Source: Arthrobacter jinronghuae
GTDB lineage: Bacteria > Actinomycetota > Actinomycetes > Actinomycetales > Micrococcaceae
Direction of reading: 5' to 3'
DNA: 64,000 nucleotides
Assembly (NCBI RefSeq): GCF_025244825.1
Contig: NZ_CP104263.1
Location: 2,790,001 to 2,854,000 of the forward strand
Shown here: positions 38,318-47,836 of the stretch, piece by piece
How the letters are laid out: each line of letters opens with the position of its first letter
How positions within the stretch are numbered: the first letter of the stretch is position 1
Notes under the pieces: model-generated
Databases searched by the model: none
Seen by the model: the letters and a program-made list of their open reading frames with translations, nothing else
Told to the model about the DNA's origin: nothing
Translations under genes and position numbers: made by a program

Positions 38318-38813
38318 AGCGCTTGGAGTACTGAGGTGCCTTACGTGCCTTCTTGAGACCGGCCTTCTTACGCTCGATGACGCGGGCGTCACGAGTCAGG
38401 AAGCCTGCCTTCTTCAGGGCGGGGCGGTTGTTCTCGCGGTCGATCTCGTTCAGCGAGCGGGCAACGCCCAGACGCAGCGCGCCGGCCTGGCCGGAGGGGC
38501 CGCCGCCGTGGATGCGTGCGATGACGTCGTACGCGCCTTCGAGGTCAAGAAGCTTGAACGGCTCGTTGACTTCCTGCTGGTGCAGCTTGTTCGGGAAGTA
38601 ATCCTCGAGCTCGCGGTCGTTGACGATCCACTTGCCGGTACCCGGGACGAGGCGCACGCGGGCGATAGCCTGCTTGCGGCGTCCGACGGCGGAGCCGGGG
38701 ACGGTCAGGGCGGGGCGTTCCTTGACATCGGCCTGGACCGAGTCAGAGGATTCCGAGGTGTAGCTCGAAAGCTCCTCGGTGTTTTCATTCAGCTCTTCAG
38801 TGTTCTGAGCCAC
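38316..38813 (-). CDS. rpsI: 30S ribosomal protein S9
   Basis: A 165-residue S9. The core from about residue 34 ([37 protein letters not shown]) to the basic tail [17 protein letters not shown] is normal. It has a 33-residue Glu/Ser/Asn-rich N-terminal extension ([21 protein letters not shown]...), longer than in E. coli (130 residues in total) but seen in related actinobacteria. Cotranscribed with rplM, 39 bases upstream. Confidence 0.97.
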   Translation of the reverse strand: MAQNTEELNENTEELSSYTSESSDSVQADVKERPALTVPGSAVGRRKQAIARVRLVPGTGKWIVNDRELEDYFPNKLHQQEVNEPFKLLDLEGAYDVIARIHGGGPSGQAGALRLGVARSLNEIDRENNRPALKKAGFLTRDARVIERKKAGLKKARKAPQYSKR

Positions 38814-38852
38814 GATTCTCCTTGAATTAATTTCTTAGTTGGCGGGCCAGAA

Positions 38853-39296
38853 CTACTGGGCGACCTGGTTGATTTCGTAGGTCTTGGGCTGCTGAGCGGC
38901 GTGCGGGTGCTCGGCACCGCGGTAAACCTTCAGCTTGCTGATCTGGTCAGCAGCCAGGGAGTTCTTGGGCAGCATGCCGCGGATGGCCTTCTCAACTGCA
39001 CGTACCGGGTTCTGCTCCAGCAGTTCGGCGTAGTTGACGGAGGACAGACCGCCCGGGTAACCCGAGTGGCGGTAGGCACGCTTCTGTTCGAGCTTGGCGC
39101 CGGTCAGGGCAACCTTCTCGGCGTTGATGATGATGACGAAATCGCCCATGTCCATGTGGGGAGCAAAGGTCGGCTTGTGCTTTCCGCGCAGCAGTGTTGC
39201 GGTCTGGCTGGCAAGACGGCCTAGGACAACGTCGGTGGCGTCAATGACGTGCCACTGGCGGTTGATGTCGCCGGGCTTCGGGGTGTACGTACGCAC
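38853..39296 (-). CDS. rplM: 50S ribosomal protein L13
   Basis: A 147-residue L13 of normal length: [55 protein letters not shown] and [16 protein letters not shown] are characteristic. First gene of the rplM-rpsI pair, behind a 215-base leader and a recognisable promoter (39512-39540). L13 binds 23S rRNA early in 50S assembly. Confidence 0.97.
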   Translation of the reverse strand: MRTYTPKPGDINRQWHVIDATDVVLGRLASQTATLLRGKHKPTFAPHMDMGDFVIIINAEKVALTGAKLEQKRAYRHSGYPGGLSSVNYAELLEQNPVRAVEKAIRGMLPKNSLAADQISKLKVYRGAEHPHAAQQPKTYEINQVAQ

Positions 39297-39511
39297 GGTG
39301 TTTGCCTTCGTTTCTTCTTCTTAGGTGGCGCGCCGCCCATGGATGCCATGGACAGTGCAGCTTCTCTATGCGTTACCGGATGGTCAGGTGAGGACTGAAT
39401 TAACCAGTGGTCCTGAGATCTCGGCTATTTCCCCGGGGCCAGGTGGCTCTGCAACTGAGCCGCTCCCGTGGGCATAGGCCTATCGAGGTAGGACACGCAC
39501 AACGACTATAA

Positions 39512-39540
39512 ACAATAGCCTGCTTGCGTAGTCAGGTCAA
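39512..39540 (-). promoter_or_regulatory. Promoter of rplM-rpsI
   Basis: On the minus strand TTGACC (39540-39535) and TATTGT (39517-39512) are 17 bases apart, a good vegetative sigma match. The resulting leader of about 200 bases before rplM contains several GC-rich inverted repeats (about 39400-39490) and could hold an autoregulatory structure. The 39297-39616 gap holds no gene. Confidence 0.65.
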
Positions 39541-39616
39541 AAGCTGTCCCCGCGTTATGGATCCAGCGCCGGATATTGGATTTGTCCCTATTTTAGGACC
39601 GGAAGCCGCTGATCGG

Positions 39617-40555
39617 CTATTCGCGCTGCGCCCGGGTCAGCTCGGCCCGCCGGGCCAGCTCTGACGCTGCCGGGTAGCGGACTTCCTCCAGCACCAGCGG
39701 GTGCGGCGGGGCGAGCAGGGACTTCGAGTCCCGGATCCGCGCGAACATGCGTTCGGCAAGCCATTGGGGGCGCCGCTCCCCCGAGCCGACCAGCAGTGAA
39801 CCGCCCACCAGTGAGCGGACCATGTTGTGGCAGAAGGCATCCGCCTGGATGTGCGTGGTGATGATTCCGTCACCGCCGCGGTGGAAGCTGAACTCCAGGA
39901 GTTCGCGGGTGGTGGTGGAGCCGGTCCGCGGTTTGCAGAAGGAGAGGAAGTCCCGGATCCCCAGCACGCCGGCTGCGGCTTCGTTCATGCGGTCGGTATC
40001 CAGGGGCGCCTTGAACCACAGAGTGGTATGCCGGGTCAGCGGGTCCCGGTTTTCGGGAAGGTCGCAGATGCGGTAGCTGTACCGCCGCCAGAGGGCCGAG
40101 AAACGGGCATCGAAACCGGCCGGAGCCGGGACGGCCGACAGTACTTCCACGGCCCCGCCGAGGGCGTCGATGGCTCGGCGCTGGAGGCCGGCTTCCCGGG
40201 CCGACATGGTCAGCTCCTTGTTCAGCACCCCGTGCAGCCTGCGCCGCAGGGAGACTCCCGGATCCAGGTCCCGGCCCCTGGCCAGTCCGTACCACTCGGA
40301 CGCGGTGAGGTCGAAGTGCACCACCTGCCCGCGGGCGTGGACACCGGCGTCGGTCCGCCCCGCCACCGTCGTCCGGACCGGACGGCGCAGCAGGACCGCC
40401 AACGCATCTTCCACCAGGCCCTGGACGGTCCGCAGTCCGGGCTGGGCGGCCCAGCCGGAGAAGGACGCACCGTCATAGGCGAGGTCCATCCGGACGCGGA
40501 AAGGCCCGCCATCCATTTCGGGGACGGCGGGCCTTTCAATAGTCATAGCACCCAT
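39617..40555 (-). CDS. truA: tRNA pseudouridine(38-40) synthase TruA
   Basis: A 312-residue pseudouridine synthase modifying the anticodon stem. The catalytic Asp is in VAGRTDAGVHARGQVVHF; MDLAYDGASFSGWAAQPGLRTVQG and FWxxxFCHNMVRSLVGGSLLVG-like blocks match TruA. The start is uncertain: ATG 40555 or 40546 both place a perfect 11-bp terminator-like hairpin (40501-40537) inside the first codons; a later start such as the Met of MDGGPF or MDLAYDG would still keep the whole catalytic domain. It follows rplQ by 29 bases. Confidence 0.92.
   Translation of the reverse strand: MGAMTIERPAVPEMDGGPFRVRMDLAYDGASFSGWAAQPGLRTVQGLVEDALAVLLRRPVRTTVAGRTDAGVHARGQVVHFDLTASEWYGLARGRDLDPGVSLRRRLHGVLNKELTMSAREAGLQRRAIDALGGAVEVLSAVPAPAGFDARFSALWRRYSYRICDLPENRDPLTRHTTLWFKAPLDTDRMNEAAAGVLGIRDFLSFCKPRTGSTTTRELLEFSFHRGGDGIITTHIQADAFCHNMVRSLVGGSLLVGSGERRPQWLAERMFARIRDSKSLLAPPHPLVLEEVRYPAASELARRAELTRAQRE
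40501..40537 (-). terminator. Terminator-like hairpin inside the 5' end of truA
   Basis: AAAGGCCCGCC (40501-40511) pairs perfectly with GGCGGGCCTTT (40527-40537) around a 15-base loop. On the minus strand it lies 48-84 bases after the rplQ stop and within codons about 7-19 of the annotated truA. It may end most alpha-operon transcripts before truA. Confidence 0.55.
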
Positions 40556-40584
40556 ATTAAGGGCACCGGGACCTCAGCGAAGAA

Positions 40585-41148
40585 TTACTTCTTCTCTTCG
40601 GTCTCTTCGACAGCCTCATCAGCGGAGTCGGCAGACTCAGCAGAATCGGCGGACTCAGCGGAATCGGCAGATTCAGCCGACTCGGCAGATTCAGCCGACT
40701 CGGCGGAATCAGCAGACTCAACGGCAGGCGCCGGAGCGGCTGCAGCGGCAGCGGTGCTGGCTTCAGCCACAACCGACTGCTTGGCAGAAAGCGGTTCCAG
40801 GACCAGCTCGATGACAGCCATGGGAGCGTTGTCGCCCTTGCGGTTGCCGATCTTGGTGATACGGGTGTAGCCGCCGTCGCGCTTCTCGACTGCCGGAGCA
40901 ATGTCGGTGAAGAGCTCGTGGACGATGCCCTTGTCGGAGATCAGGGCCAGGACGCGACGGCGGGAGGACAGGTCCCCGCGCTTTGCGAACGTGATCAGGC
41001 GCTCTGCGTAGGGACGCAGACGCTTGGCCTTGGTCACCGTGGTGGTGATCTGCTTGTGCTCGAACAGCTGCGCGGCAAGGTTGGCCAGCATCAGTCGCTG
41101 GTGTGCCGGGCTGCCTCCGAGGCGCTTACCCTTGGTGGGTGTAGGCAT
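40585..41148 (-). CDS. rplQ: 50S ribosomal protein L17 with Ser/Ala/Asp repeat tail
   Basis: A 187-residue L17. The first 115 or so residues are the normal domain ([37 protein letters not shown] ... [24 protein letters not shown]). Residues about 130-187 are an added low-complexity acidic tail built from ESAE/DSAD units and ending EETEEKK. E. coli L17 has 127 residues and lacks it. Cotranscribed with rpoA, 65 bases upstream. Confidence 0.96.
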   Translation of the reverse strand: MPTPTKGKRLGGSPAHQRLMLANLAAQLFEHKQITTTVTKAKRLRPYAERLITFAKRGDLSSRRRVLALISDKGIVHELFTDIAPAVEKRDGGYTRITKIGNRKGDNAPMAVIELVLEPLSAKQSVVAEASTAAAAAAPAPAVESADSAESAESAESAESADSAESADSAESADSADEAVEETEEKK

Positions 41149-41213
41149 TACTTTTTCTCCTCAAACGGTGCCGTGCGGTGCTCAGTGGCCCGAACGGCAA
41201 GAATTTGCTTCAG

Positions 41214-42224
41214 TTAGAGCTCGTCGTCCGAGTACTCGGACTCGTCCTCTTCAATAGCTGCGGCACGGGCGGCCAGGTCGAACCCGGGAGGGGAATCCTT
41301 CAGGGACAGACCCAGTTCAACCAGCTTTGCCTTCACCTCGTCGATGGACTTCGCGCCGAAGTTGCGGATGTCCATCAGGTCAGCCTCGGAGCGGGCTACG
41401 AGTTCACCCACGGTGTGGATGCCTTCGCGCTTGAGGCAGTTGTACGAACGCACGGTCAGCTCGAGGTCTTCGATCGGCAGTGCCATGTCGGCTGCCAGTG
41501 CGGCATCCGTGGGGCTCGGACCGATTTCGATACCTTCAGCGGCGGTGTTGAGTTCACGTGCCAGGCCGAACAGCTCAACCAGGGTGGTACCGGCAGAGGC
41601 GACAGCGTCGCGCGGTGCAATGGCATCCTTGGTTTCAACGTCAACGATCAGGCGATCGAAGTCGGTGCGCTGCTCAACGCGGGTGGCCTCCACGCGGAAG
41701 GTCACCTTCAGGACCGGCGAGTAGATGGAGTCGACCGGGATGCGGCCGATTTCCTGGTCACCGGACTTGTTCTGGCTGGCCGACACGTAGCCGCGGCCGC
41801 GCTCGATGGTCAGTTCGAGTTCGAACTTGCCCTTCGAGTTCAGCGTGGCGATGTGCAGGTCGGGGTTGTGGAACTCCACGCCGGCCGGCGGAGCGATGTC
41901 CGCAGCCGTAACCACGCCGGGGCCCTGCTTGCGCAGGTAAGCCACAACGGGTTCGTCGTGCTCGGAGGAAACCGAGAGGTTCTTGACGTTCAGGATGATC
42001 TCGGTGACATCTTCCTTGACGCCGGGAACCGTCGTGAACTCGTGCAGCACGCCCTCGATGCGGATGCTGGTTACAGCGGCACCGGGAATGGAGGACAGCA
42101 GGGTACGACGGAGGGAGTTACCAAGGGTGTAACCGAAACCCGGCTCCAGGGGTTCAATGATGAACCGTGAGCGGTTGTCGGCTACGACTTCTTCAGTGAG
42201 GGTGGGGCGCTGTGCAATGAGCAC
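41214..42224 (-). CDS. rpoA: DNA-directed RNA polymerase subunit alpha
   Basis: A 336-residue alpha subunit. The N-terminal assembly domain (MLIAQRPTL ... [30 protein letters not shown]) and the C-terminal DNA/activator-binding domain ([48 protein letters not shown]) are complete, with an acidic tail [15 protein letters not shown] 42224 is preferred over ATG 42230 because AAGGA then sits 7 bases upstream and the product begins MLIAQRP as in other actinobacteria. Confidence 0.97.
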   Translation of the reverse strand: MLIAQRPTLTEEVVADNRSRFIIEPLEPGFGYTLGNSLRRTLLSSIPGAAVTSIRIEGVLHEFTTVPGVKEDVTEIILNVKNLSVSSEHDEPVVAYLRKQGPGVVTAADIAPPAGVEFHNPDLHIATLNSKGKFELELTIERGRGYVSASQNKSGDQEIGRIPVDSIYSPVLKVTFRVEATRVEQRTDFDRLIVDVETKDAIAPRDAVASAGTTLVELFGLARELNTAAEGIEIGPSPTDAALAADMALPIEDLELTVRSYNCLKREGIHTVGELVARSEADLMDIRNFGAKSIDEVKAKLVELGLSLKDSPPGFDLAARAAAIEEDESEYSDDEL

Positions 42225-42342
42225 TTGCATTTCCTTTCAGCGAGCATCCGCTATATGACGCAACACAAATGGTGGAAACGACGACGACGGGTCTTCCGCG
42301 GGCGTCTTGGACGGCTAACAGCCAGCCCGGGACCGGCGCCCT

Positions 42343-42382
42343 CCGGCGGGCAGCCCACTCGTGAAAGTGGGCTGCCCGCCGG
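42343..42382 (-). other. Perfect 16-bp hairpin between rpsK and rpoA
   Basis: The arms at 42343-42358 and 42367-42382 are fully complementary around an 8-base loop. The right arm begins GTGGGCTGCCC. No T-run follows in the minus direction, so it may be an attenuator, processing site or stabiliser separating rpsM-rpsK from rpoA-rplQ rather than a full terminator. Confidence 0.7.
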
Positions 42383-42405
42383 GGAAACCGGAACCGCAGT
42401 GCTGC

Positions 42406-42807
42406 TTATACGCGGCGGCGCTTCGGGGGACGGCAACCGTTGTGTGCGCTCGGAGTGACATCCTGAATGGAGCCAACCTCCAGGCCGGTGGCCTGCAGCG
42501 AACGGATGGCGGTCTCGCGACCGGAGCCCGGACCCTTCACGAAGACGTCGACCTTGCGGACGCCGTGCTCCTGTGCGCGCTTTGCGGCAGCTTCAGCAGC
42601 CATCTGAGCAGCGAACGGGGTGGACTTACGCGAGCCCTTGAAGCCAACCTCACCGGCGGAAGCCCATGAGATAACAGCACCGGACGGGTCCGTGATGGAC
42701 ACGATGGTGTTGTTGAAGGTGCTCTTGATATGCGCCTGGCCGAGCGCGATATTCTTCTTATCCTTGCGACGCGGTTTGCGGACCGCTCCACGAGTCTTGG
42801 GGGGCAT
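42406..42807 (-). CDS. rpsK: 30S ribosomal protein S11
   Basis: A 133-residue S11, normal length. Core blocks: [50 protein letters not shown] and [21 protein letters not shown] at the C-terminus. It forms the platform of the 30S subunit near the E site. It follows rpsM after 66 bases. rpsD, which separates rpsK and rpoA in many bacteria, is absent, as in Streptomyces. Confidence 0.98.
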   Translation of the reverse strand: MPPKTRGAVRKPRRKDKKNIALGQAHIKSTFNNTIVSITDPSGAVISWASAGEVGFKGSRKSTPFAAQMAAEAAAKRAQEHGVRKVDVFVKGPGSGRETAIRSLQATGLEVGSIQDVTPSAHNGCRPPKRRRV

Positions 42808-42873
42808 TACTTCTCCTACAAAGAGTTTGGTTTAGGTGGCCCGGATTCGGGCCGTGGCCGAAAGACCGCTTAT

Positions 42874-43251
42874 TTAGCGGCCGGCCTTCTTCTTACCGGC
42901 AACGGTGCGCTTCGGGCCCTTGCGGGTACGAGCGTTGGTCTTCGTGCGCTGACCGTGGACGGGCATGCCGCGGCGGTGCCGGATGCCCTGGTAGCTGCCG
43001 ATTTCAACCTTGCGGCGAATGTCGGCGGCCACCTCACGGCGGAGGTCACCCTCAACCTTGAAGTTGCCCTCGATGTAGTCACGCAGCTGAACGAGTTCAG
43101 CGTCGGTGAGGTCCTTGACGCGAGTTTCCGGGCTGATGCCGGTCTCTACAAGGGTCTGCTCTGCACGGGTCTTGCCCACGCCGTAGATGTAGGTAAGCGC
43201 AATCACTACCCGCTTTTCGCGGGGAATGTCAACGCCAGCGAGACGTGCCAT
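42874..43251 (-). CDS. rpsM: 30S ribosomal protein S13
   Basis: A 125-residue S13: [34 protein letters not shown] at the N-terminus and [32 protein letters not shown] at the basic C-terminus that contacts tRNA in the P site. Normal length. About 200 bases without a gene separate it from rpmJ. Confidence 0.98.
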   Translation of the reverse strand: MARLAGVDIPREKRVVIALTYIYGVGKTRAEQTLVETGISPETRVKDLTDAELVQLRDYIEGNFKVEGDLRREVAADIRRKVEIGSYQGIRHRRGMPVHGQRTKTNARTRKGPKRTVAGKKKAGR

Positions 43252-43452
43252 ATCGGCGGTTCTCCTTTGGTTATTACCGGAGGTCTGAAGCAGTGCGTCC
43301 CTGTTGCCAGGTCCCCGGCCTCCGTACCGGGGGTATGCGTCACGCGTATAGACGCTGCACTGCCATATTGAATTAACTACGCGTGGGCTGATCCCTGAAA
43401 TCAGGGGCCCTCTTACCGTTGTCCTTTCGGACCCCGGAGCTAGAGAAGCTGA

Positions 43453-43566
43453 TTAGCCCTGGCGCTGCTTGTGGCGCGGGTTCTCGCAGATCACCATGAC
43501 TCGACCGTTACGGCGAATCACCTTGCACTTATCGCAGATCTGCTTGACGCTCGGCTGGACCTTCAT
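43453..43566 (-). CDS. rpmJ: 50S ribosomal protein L36 (zinc-ribbon, C+ type)
   Basis: A 37-residue L36, [19 protein letters not shown] then [18 protein letters not shown]. The zinc ligands C11, C14, C27 and H32 are all present, so this is the zinc-binding form. It lies between infA (upstream on the minus strand) and rpsM, the usual place. Confidence 0.97.
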   Translation of the reverse strand: MKVQPSVKQICDKCKVIRRNGRVMVICENPRHKQRQG

Positions 43567-43649
43567 GGTTTTCCTTTGCGTGGTTGCAGGGTTGAGCTTG
43601 AACGGTCAGTGAACCGGCAATGCGGTCCGCTGTCCGTCTTTGCAGCGGT

Positions 43650-43871
43650 TTATTTGTAGCGGTAGACGATGCGACCCCGGGTGAGGTCGTACGGGCTAAG
43701 TTCCACCACAACGCGGTCTCCAGGGAGGATGCGAATGTAGTGTTGACGCATCTTTCCCGAGATGTGTGCGAGCACAATGTGGCCGTTGGCCAGCTCAACG
43801 CGGAACATCGCGTTGGGCAGGGCTTCGTTTACCGAGCCCTCGATCTCAATGACGCCGTCTTTCTTGGCCAT
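43650..43871 (-). CDS. infA: Translation initiation factor IF-1
   Basis: A 73-residue S1-fold factor ([20 protein letters not shown] ... [23 protein letters not shown]) that blocks the A site during initiation. The ATG at 43871 gives the invariant N-terminus; a longer open frame of 120 codons upstream has no homology. It heads an infA-rpmJ-rpsM-rpsK group. The 300-base gap upstream (43872-44171) holds the map terminator and presumably the infA promoter; I see no gene in it. Confidence 0.97.
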   Translation of the reverse strand: MAKKDGVIEIEGSVNEALPNAMFRVELANGHIVLAHISGKMRQHYIRILPGDRVVVELSPYDLTRGRIVYRYK

Positions 43872-44110
43872 ATCCTCCGCTAACGTCTGTGTCGCCGGCT
43901 TTGACGCCGGCAACGGTTTTTCGAATGTGGCCGTCACCCCGGCCCAGCCAACCGCATCGGCACACAAGGCATCGAAAGCGGTCAATCCGGGCACGAATGT
44001 AGAGACAACCAACAGATAACTCTACGGGAAGACCCCCCATAAGTTAAATCGCTCCCGCTGTCCAGTTCCCGCCGCGGCACTTTGGTCCGGCTGTTTCGGC
44101 TCCCCCAACG

Positions 44111-44149
44111 CCGGCAGGCCCCGGTCCGGAAGGGAACGGGGCCTGCTGG
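44111..44149 (-). terminator. Terminator downstream of map
   Basis: A 10-bp perfect stem (GCAGGCCCCG at 44114-44123 with CGGGGCCTGC at 44137-44146), extended by flanking C/G pairs with one mismatch, lies 23 bases after the map stop. The T-run is weak. Confidence 0.6.
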
Positions 44150-44171
44150 TTCGGTACATGCGAAGGATTCC

Positions 44172-44996
44172 CTAGGGAATCGGAACCGGGGTGACACCCA
44201 GCGGTTCCAGCCGGGACGCGCCGCCGTCGGGCGCCGTGAGCACCCAGATCCCCTTTTCATGGATCGCGACGGAGTGCTCCCACTGGCTGGAACGGCTGCC
44301 GTCCTCGGTGACAACTGTCCAGTCATCATCGAGCGTGCGGGTGAGGATCTTGCCGCGCACCAGCATCGGCTCAATGGCCAGGCACAGGCCCGGCCGCAGC
44401 TTCGGTCCCCGGTGTCCCGTGCGGTAGTTCAGGACGTCAGGTGCCTGGTGCATTTCAGTGCCGATGCCGTGGCCGACATAGTCCTCGAGGATTCCCAGTT
44501 TCCTGCCCGGGACGCTGTTGACGTAGTCGTCCACGGCGTCGCCGATATCGCCCACGAACTTGCCCTTCGCGGCAGCGGCAATGCCGTGCCACATGGCATT
44601 CTCGGTGACGTCCGACAGCCGCTGGTCCTCCGGATCCGGCGTACCCACGATCACGGTACGCGCGGAGTCCGAGTGCCAGCCGTTCACCACTGCACCGCCG
44701 TCGATGGAAATGATGTCGCCGTCCTGCAGCACCCGGTCCCCCGGAATGCCGTGGACAACTTCTTCATTCACGGACGTGCAGACCGTGGCCGGGTAGTCGT
44801 AGTACCCCAGGAAGTTGGAGGTAGCTCCCGCTTCCTTGAGCACCCGGGCAAAAACCGCATCGATTTCGCGTGTACTGACGCCGACGTCGGCGGCCTTGAC
44901 CGCCGCGTCGAGCGCTGAGATCAAAACAAGGCCGGCTTCGCGCATGATGCGCATCTGCTCGTTGGTTTTGTATTCGATTCGAGGCTGGCCGAACAT
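44172..44996 (-). CDS. map: Type I methionine aminopeptidase
   Basis: A 274-residue metalloprotease removing N-terminal Met. The five metal ligands are D99, D110, H176, E209 and E240 (SIDGG, HSDSA, GHGIGTEMH, AIEPML, QWEHSV), plus the substrate histidine H82 in EVVHGIP. It lacks the N-terminal SH3-binding/zinc extension of some actinobacterial paralogues. secY-adk-map order is usual, with 45 bases between adk and map. Confidence 0.97.
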   Translation of the reverse strand: MFGQPRIEYKTNEQMRIMREAGLVLISALDAAVKAADVGVSTREIDAVFARVLKEAGATSNFLGYYDYPATVCTSVNEEVVHGIPGDRVLQDGDIISIDGGAVVNGWHSDSARTVIVGTPDPEDQRLSDVTENAMWHGIAAAAKGKFVGDIGDAVDDYVNSVPGRKLGILEDYVGHGIGTEMHQAPDVLNYRTGHRGPKLRPGLCLAIEPMLVRGKILTRTLDDDWTVVTEDGSRSSQWEHSVAIHEKGIWVLTAPDGGASRLEPLGVTPVPIP

Positions 44997-45041
44997 GTGT
45001 CTTCTAACTTCCTAGCGGATAACTTTTTGCGCCGGTCTTTC

Positions 45042-45614
45042 TTAGCGCAGGTCCTTCAGTGCTTCCATGACGCGCTCGGTGACGTCGTCGATGCCGCCGA
45101 GGCCATCCACGCGGGTCACGATTCCGCGGTCCTCGTAGCGGGCGACGACGTCGCCTGTCTGCTGCTTGTACAGGTCCAGGCGGTGCCGGATGACGTCTTC
45201 GGTGTCATCGCTGCGGCCTTCGAGTTCCGCGCGCCGCAGCAGGCGGGCAACGAGTTCGTCGTCGTCAGCCGTCAGCAGGAGCACCGCGTCGAGCTTCTGG
45301 CCATTGCCGGCCAGGATGTCGTCGAGTTCCTCGACCTGCGCCACTGTGCGCGGGTAGCCGTCCAGCAGGAAGCCCGATTCGACGTCGTCCTCGGTGAGCC
45401 GGGTGCGGACCATGTCGTTGGTGACGGAATCCGGAACGAAGTTGCCGGCGTCGATGTACTTCTTTGCTTCCACGCCGAGCGGAGTCTGCTCCTTGACGTT
45501 GAAACGGAAAATGTCGCCGGTTGATATTGCCGTGACACCGAGCCGGTCCGAGATCCGAGCGGCCTGAGTTCCTTTACCGGCGCCGGGAGGCCCGATAATG
45601 AGCATTCTTGTCAT
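45042..45614 (-). CDS. adk: Adenylate kinase (short-LID form)
   Basis: A 190-residue kinase interconverting AMP, ADP and ATP. The P-loop is GPPGAGKGT (8-16), the NMP block STGDIFR, and LLDGYPRTVAQVEELD follows. The LID is short without the four zinc-binding Cys, as in actinobacteria. ATG 45614 overlaps the secY stop (ATGA). A second in-frame ATG (45605) is less likely. Confidence 0.97.
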   Translation of the reverse strand: MTRMLIIGPPGAGKGTQAARISDRLGVTAISTGDIFRFNVKEQTPLGVEAKKYIDAGNFVPDSVTNDMVRTRLTEDDVESGFLLDGYPRTVAQVEELDDILAGNGQKLDAVLLLTADDDELVARLLRRAELEGRSDDTEDVIRHRLDLYKQQTGDVVARYEDRGIVTRVDGLGGIDDVTERVMEALKDLR

Positions 45615-46921
45615 CGCAATAACCCTTCGTAGTGACGTTGCTGGAGCTGCGCGTCAATTTGCTTAACCGTTTCCAGTCCCACACCAACCATGATGAGGAT
45701 TGACGTTCCGCCGAACGGGAAGTTCTGGTTAGCTCCAACCAACACCAGAGCAATCAGCGGGATCAGGGCGACAAAGCCCAGGTAAAGGGCGCCGGGCAGC
45801 GTGATCCGGGAGAGCACGTACTGCAGGTATTCGGCGGTGGGGCGGCCGGCCCGGATGCCGGGAATGAAGCCGCCGTACTTCTTCATGTTCTCCGAAACTT
45901 CGTCCGGGTTGAACGTGATGGAGACGTAGAAGTAGGTGAAGAAGACGATCAGCAGGAAGTACACCAGCATGTACAGCGGGTGGTCGCCGCTGACGAGGTA
46001 GTTGTTGATCCAGACCACCCATCCCGGCGGCGTGCCCTGCTCGGGCGTATTGAACTGCGCCAGCAGGCTGGGCAGGTAGAGCATGGAGGACGCGAAGATC
46101 ACGGGGATCACGCCGGCCATGTTGACCTTGATCGGGATGTAGGTGTTGGTGCCGCCGACCGTACGCCGGCCGACCATGCGCTTGGCGTACTGCACCGGAA
46201 TGCGGCGCTGCGACTGCTCCACGAAGATGACCAGGGCCACCGTCAGGATGCCGACGGCAATGACGGCCAGGAAGATGGTCCAGCCCTGCGCGCTGAGGAT
46301 CGCGCCAAGGGCGCTGGGGAAGGACGCCGCGATGGAGGTGAAGATGAGCAGCGACATACCGTTGCCCACACCCTTTTCCGTGACGAGCTCGCCCATCCAC
46401 ATGATGACGCCGGTACCGGCGGTCAGCGTGACGATGAGCAGCAGGACGGTGACCATGTTGTCGTCCGGGATGATCGGCAGGGCGCACTGGTTGTTGAAGA
46501 GCGCGCCCGAACGTGCCAGGGAGACGACGGTCGTGGCGTTGAGCAGGCCCAGCGCGATGGTGAGGTACCGCGTGTACTGGGTCAGCTTCGACTGGCCCTG
46601 CTGGCCCTCGTCGTAAAGGGCCTGGAAGTGCGGGATCACGACGCGCAGCAGCTGAACAATGATGCTGGCGGTGATGTAGGGCATGATGCCGAGGGCAAAG
46701 ATGGAGACCTGCAGCAGCGCACCGCCGCTGAAAAGATTGACGAACTGGTAAATACCACCGGAGGTGGCACCCAGATTCAAGCACTGCTGCACATTGCCGT
46801 AGTCAACACCCGGGGCCGGGATAAAAGCACCCATGCGGAAGATAGTGATGATTCCCAGCGTAAACAACAGCTTGCGTCGCAGGTCTGGTGTCCGGAAAGC
46901 CCGGCCAATAGCGCTAAGCAA
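45611..46921 (-). CDS. secY: Preprotein translocase subunit SecY
   Basis: A 436-residue, ten-helix channel protein of the Sec translocon. Helix 1 begins LRRKLLFTLGIITIFRMGAFIPAPGVD; the plug region, FVEQSQRRIPVQYAKRMVGRRT (cytoplasmic loop C4) and FFTYFYVSITFNPDEVSENMKKYGGFIPGIRAGRPTAEYL (loop C5) are typical. A 245-base gap separates it from rplO and contains two strong hairpins, so it may have its own promoter. Confidence 0.98.
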   Translation of the reverse strand: MLSAIGRAFRTPDLRRKLLFTLGIITIFRMGAFIPAPGVDYGNVQQCLNLGATSGGIYQFVNLFSGGALLQVSIFALGIMPYITASIIVQLLRVVIPHFQALYDEGQQGQSKLTQYTRYLTIALGLLNATTVVSLARSGALFNNQCALPIIPDDNMVTVLLLIVTLTAGTGVIMWMGELVTEKGVGNGMSLLIFTSIAASFPSALGAILSAQGWTIFLAVIAVGILTVALVIFVEQSQRRIPVQYAKRMVGRRTVGGTNTYIPIKVNMAGVIPVIFASSMLYLPSLLAQFNTPEQGTPPGWVVWINNYLVSGDHPLYMLVYFLLIVFFTYFYVSITFNPDEVSENMKKYGGFIPGIRAGRPTAEYLQYVLSRITLPGALYLGFVALIPLIALVLVGANQNFPFGGTSILIMVGVGLETVKQIDAQLQQRHYEGLLR

Positions 46922-46988
46922 GCGTCCTCCTGAAGTTTGGAAAGTCCGTTCCGGACTTGTGACAGAAACAGAGTCTAGCCGCTCGCGG

Positions 46989-47080
46989 CCCGTACTGCGT
47001 TAACGCCGTACGGGACGCGGTAGTTGCCTTAAACGGAACTGAACTCCCGGCGGACCGGATAGGGTCCGCCAGGAGTTCAG
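46989..47080 (-). other. Two stem-loops in the rplO-secY gap
   Basis: The first (47039-47080) pairs CTGAACTCC and GGCGGACC with GGTCCGCC and GGAGTTCAG around a short loop, interrupted only by single unpaired bases, and is a likely terminator after rplO. The second pairs CCCGTAC (46989-46995) with GTACGGG (47008-47014). A downstream TAGACT may be a -10 for secY; no clear -35 is seen. Confidence 0.6.
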
Positions 47081-47166
47081 TGGTGAAACGTTGGATCGTG
47101 CGCCCCTCCCCCGCCGGTATACGCAATGCGTCCGGACGGGGAGGGAAACAGACCCGCCACGAGGTC

Positions 47167-47622
47167 TTAGACCGTGGTGGTGGATCCGCCGGCTGCGGCG
47201 ATCTTTTCTGCAGCGCTGGCGGAGAAGGCGTTGGCGGAGACATCAACCTTGACGGTGATGTCGCCGGAGCCGAGAACCTTCACGGGCTGGTTCTTGCGAA
47301 CCGCACCCTTGGCAACCAGTGCTTCGATATCCACGGCGCCGCCTTCGGGGAACAGCTCCGAGATCTTGTCCAGGTTTACAACCTGGAACTCGACCCGGAA
47401 CGGGTTCTTGAAGCCGCGCAGCTTCGGCAGACGCATGTGCAGCGGAAGCTGCCCGCCTGCGAAGCCTGCCTTGACCTGGTAGCGGGCAGCCGTACCCTTG
47501 GTACCGCGGCCTGCCGTCTTACCCTTGGAACCTTCACCGCGGCCTACGCGGGTCTTGGCCGTCTTGGCACCGGGTGCCGGACGCAGGTGATGGACCTTCA
47601 GAGTTCTGTTTTCTTCGGGCAT
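47167..47622 (-). CDS. rplO: 50S ribosomal protein L15
   Basis: A 151-residue L15: [36 protein letters not shown] at the N-terminus and the C-terminal beta domain ([25 protein letters not shown]). ATG 47622 starts one base after the rpmD stop; an upstream ATG adds six unsupported residues. Confidence 0.97.
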   Translation of the reverse strand: MPEENRTLKVHHLRPAPGAKTAKTRVGRGEGSKGKTAGRGTKGTAARYQVKAGFAGGQLPLHMRLPKLRGFKNPFRVEFQVVNLDKISELFPEGGAVDIEALVAKGAVRKNQPVKVLGSGDITVKVDVSANAFSASAAEKIAAAGGSTTTV

Positions 47623-47623
47623 G

Positions 47624-47836
47624 TTACTTCGCCTCCTCAACCTTCACGAGGTGCGGAACCGTGTTGATCATGCCAACGGTCACTGCATCAGCAGTACGGA
47701 CGACGGAGTCGCCGATGTGCTTCAGGCCCAGTGAACGCAGCGTGTCGCGCTGATTCTGCTTACCACCGATGGTGGACTTGATCTGAGTGATTTCCAGTCG
47801 AGCCGTGCTAACGGCGACGTTCTTCGGAGTCGACAT
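47624..47836 (-). CDS. rpmD: 50S ribosomal protein L30
   Basis: A 70-residue L30 with [33 protein letters not shown], slightly extended at both ends compared with E. coli (59). The start shares one base with the rpsE stop. Confidence 0.97.
   Translation of the reverse strand: MSTPKNVAVSTARLEITQIKSTIGGKQNQRDTLRSLGLKHIGDSVVRTADAVTVGMINTVPHLVKVEEAK

Noticed and set aside
42231..42405. Missing rpsD between rpsK and rpoA
   Set aside because: Streptomyces and related actinobacteria also keep rpsD elsewhere; not unusual.
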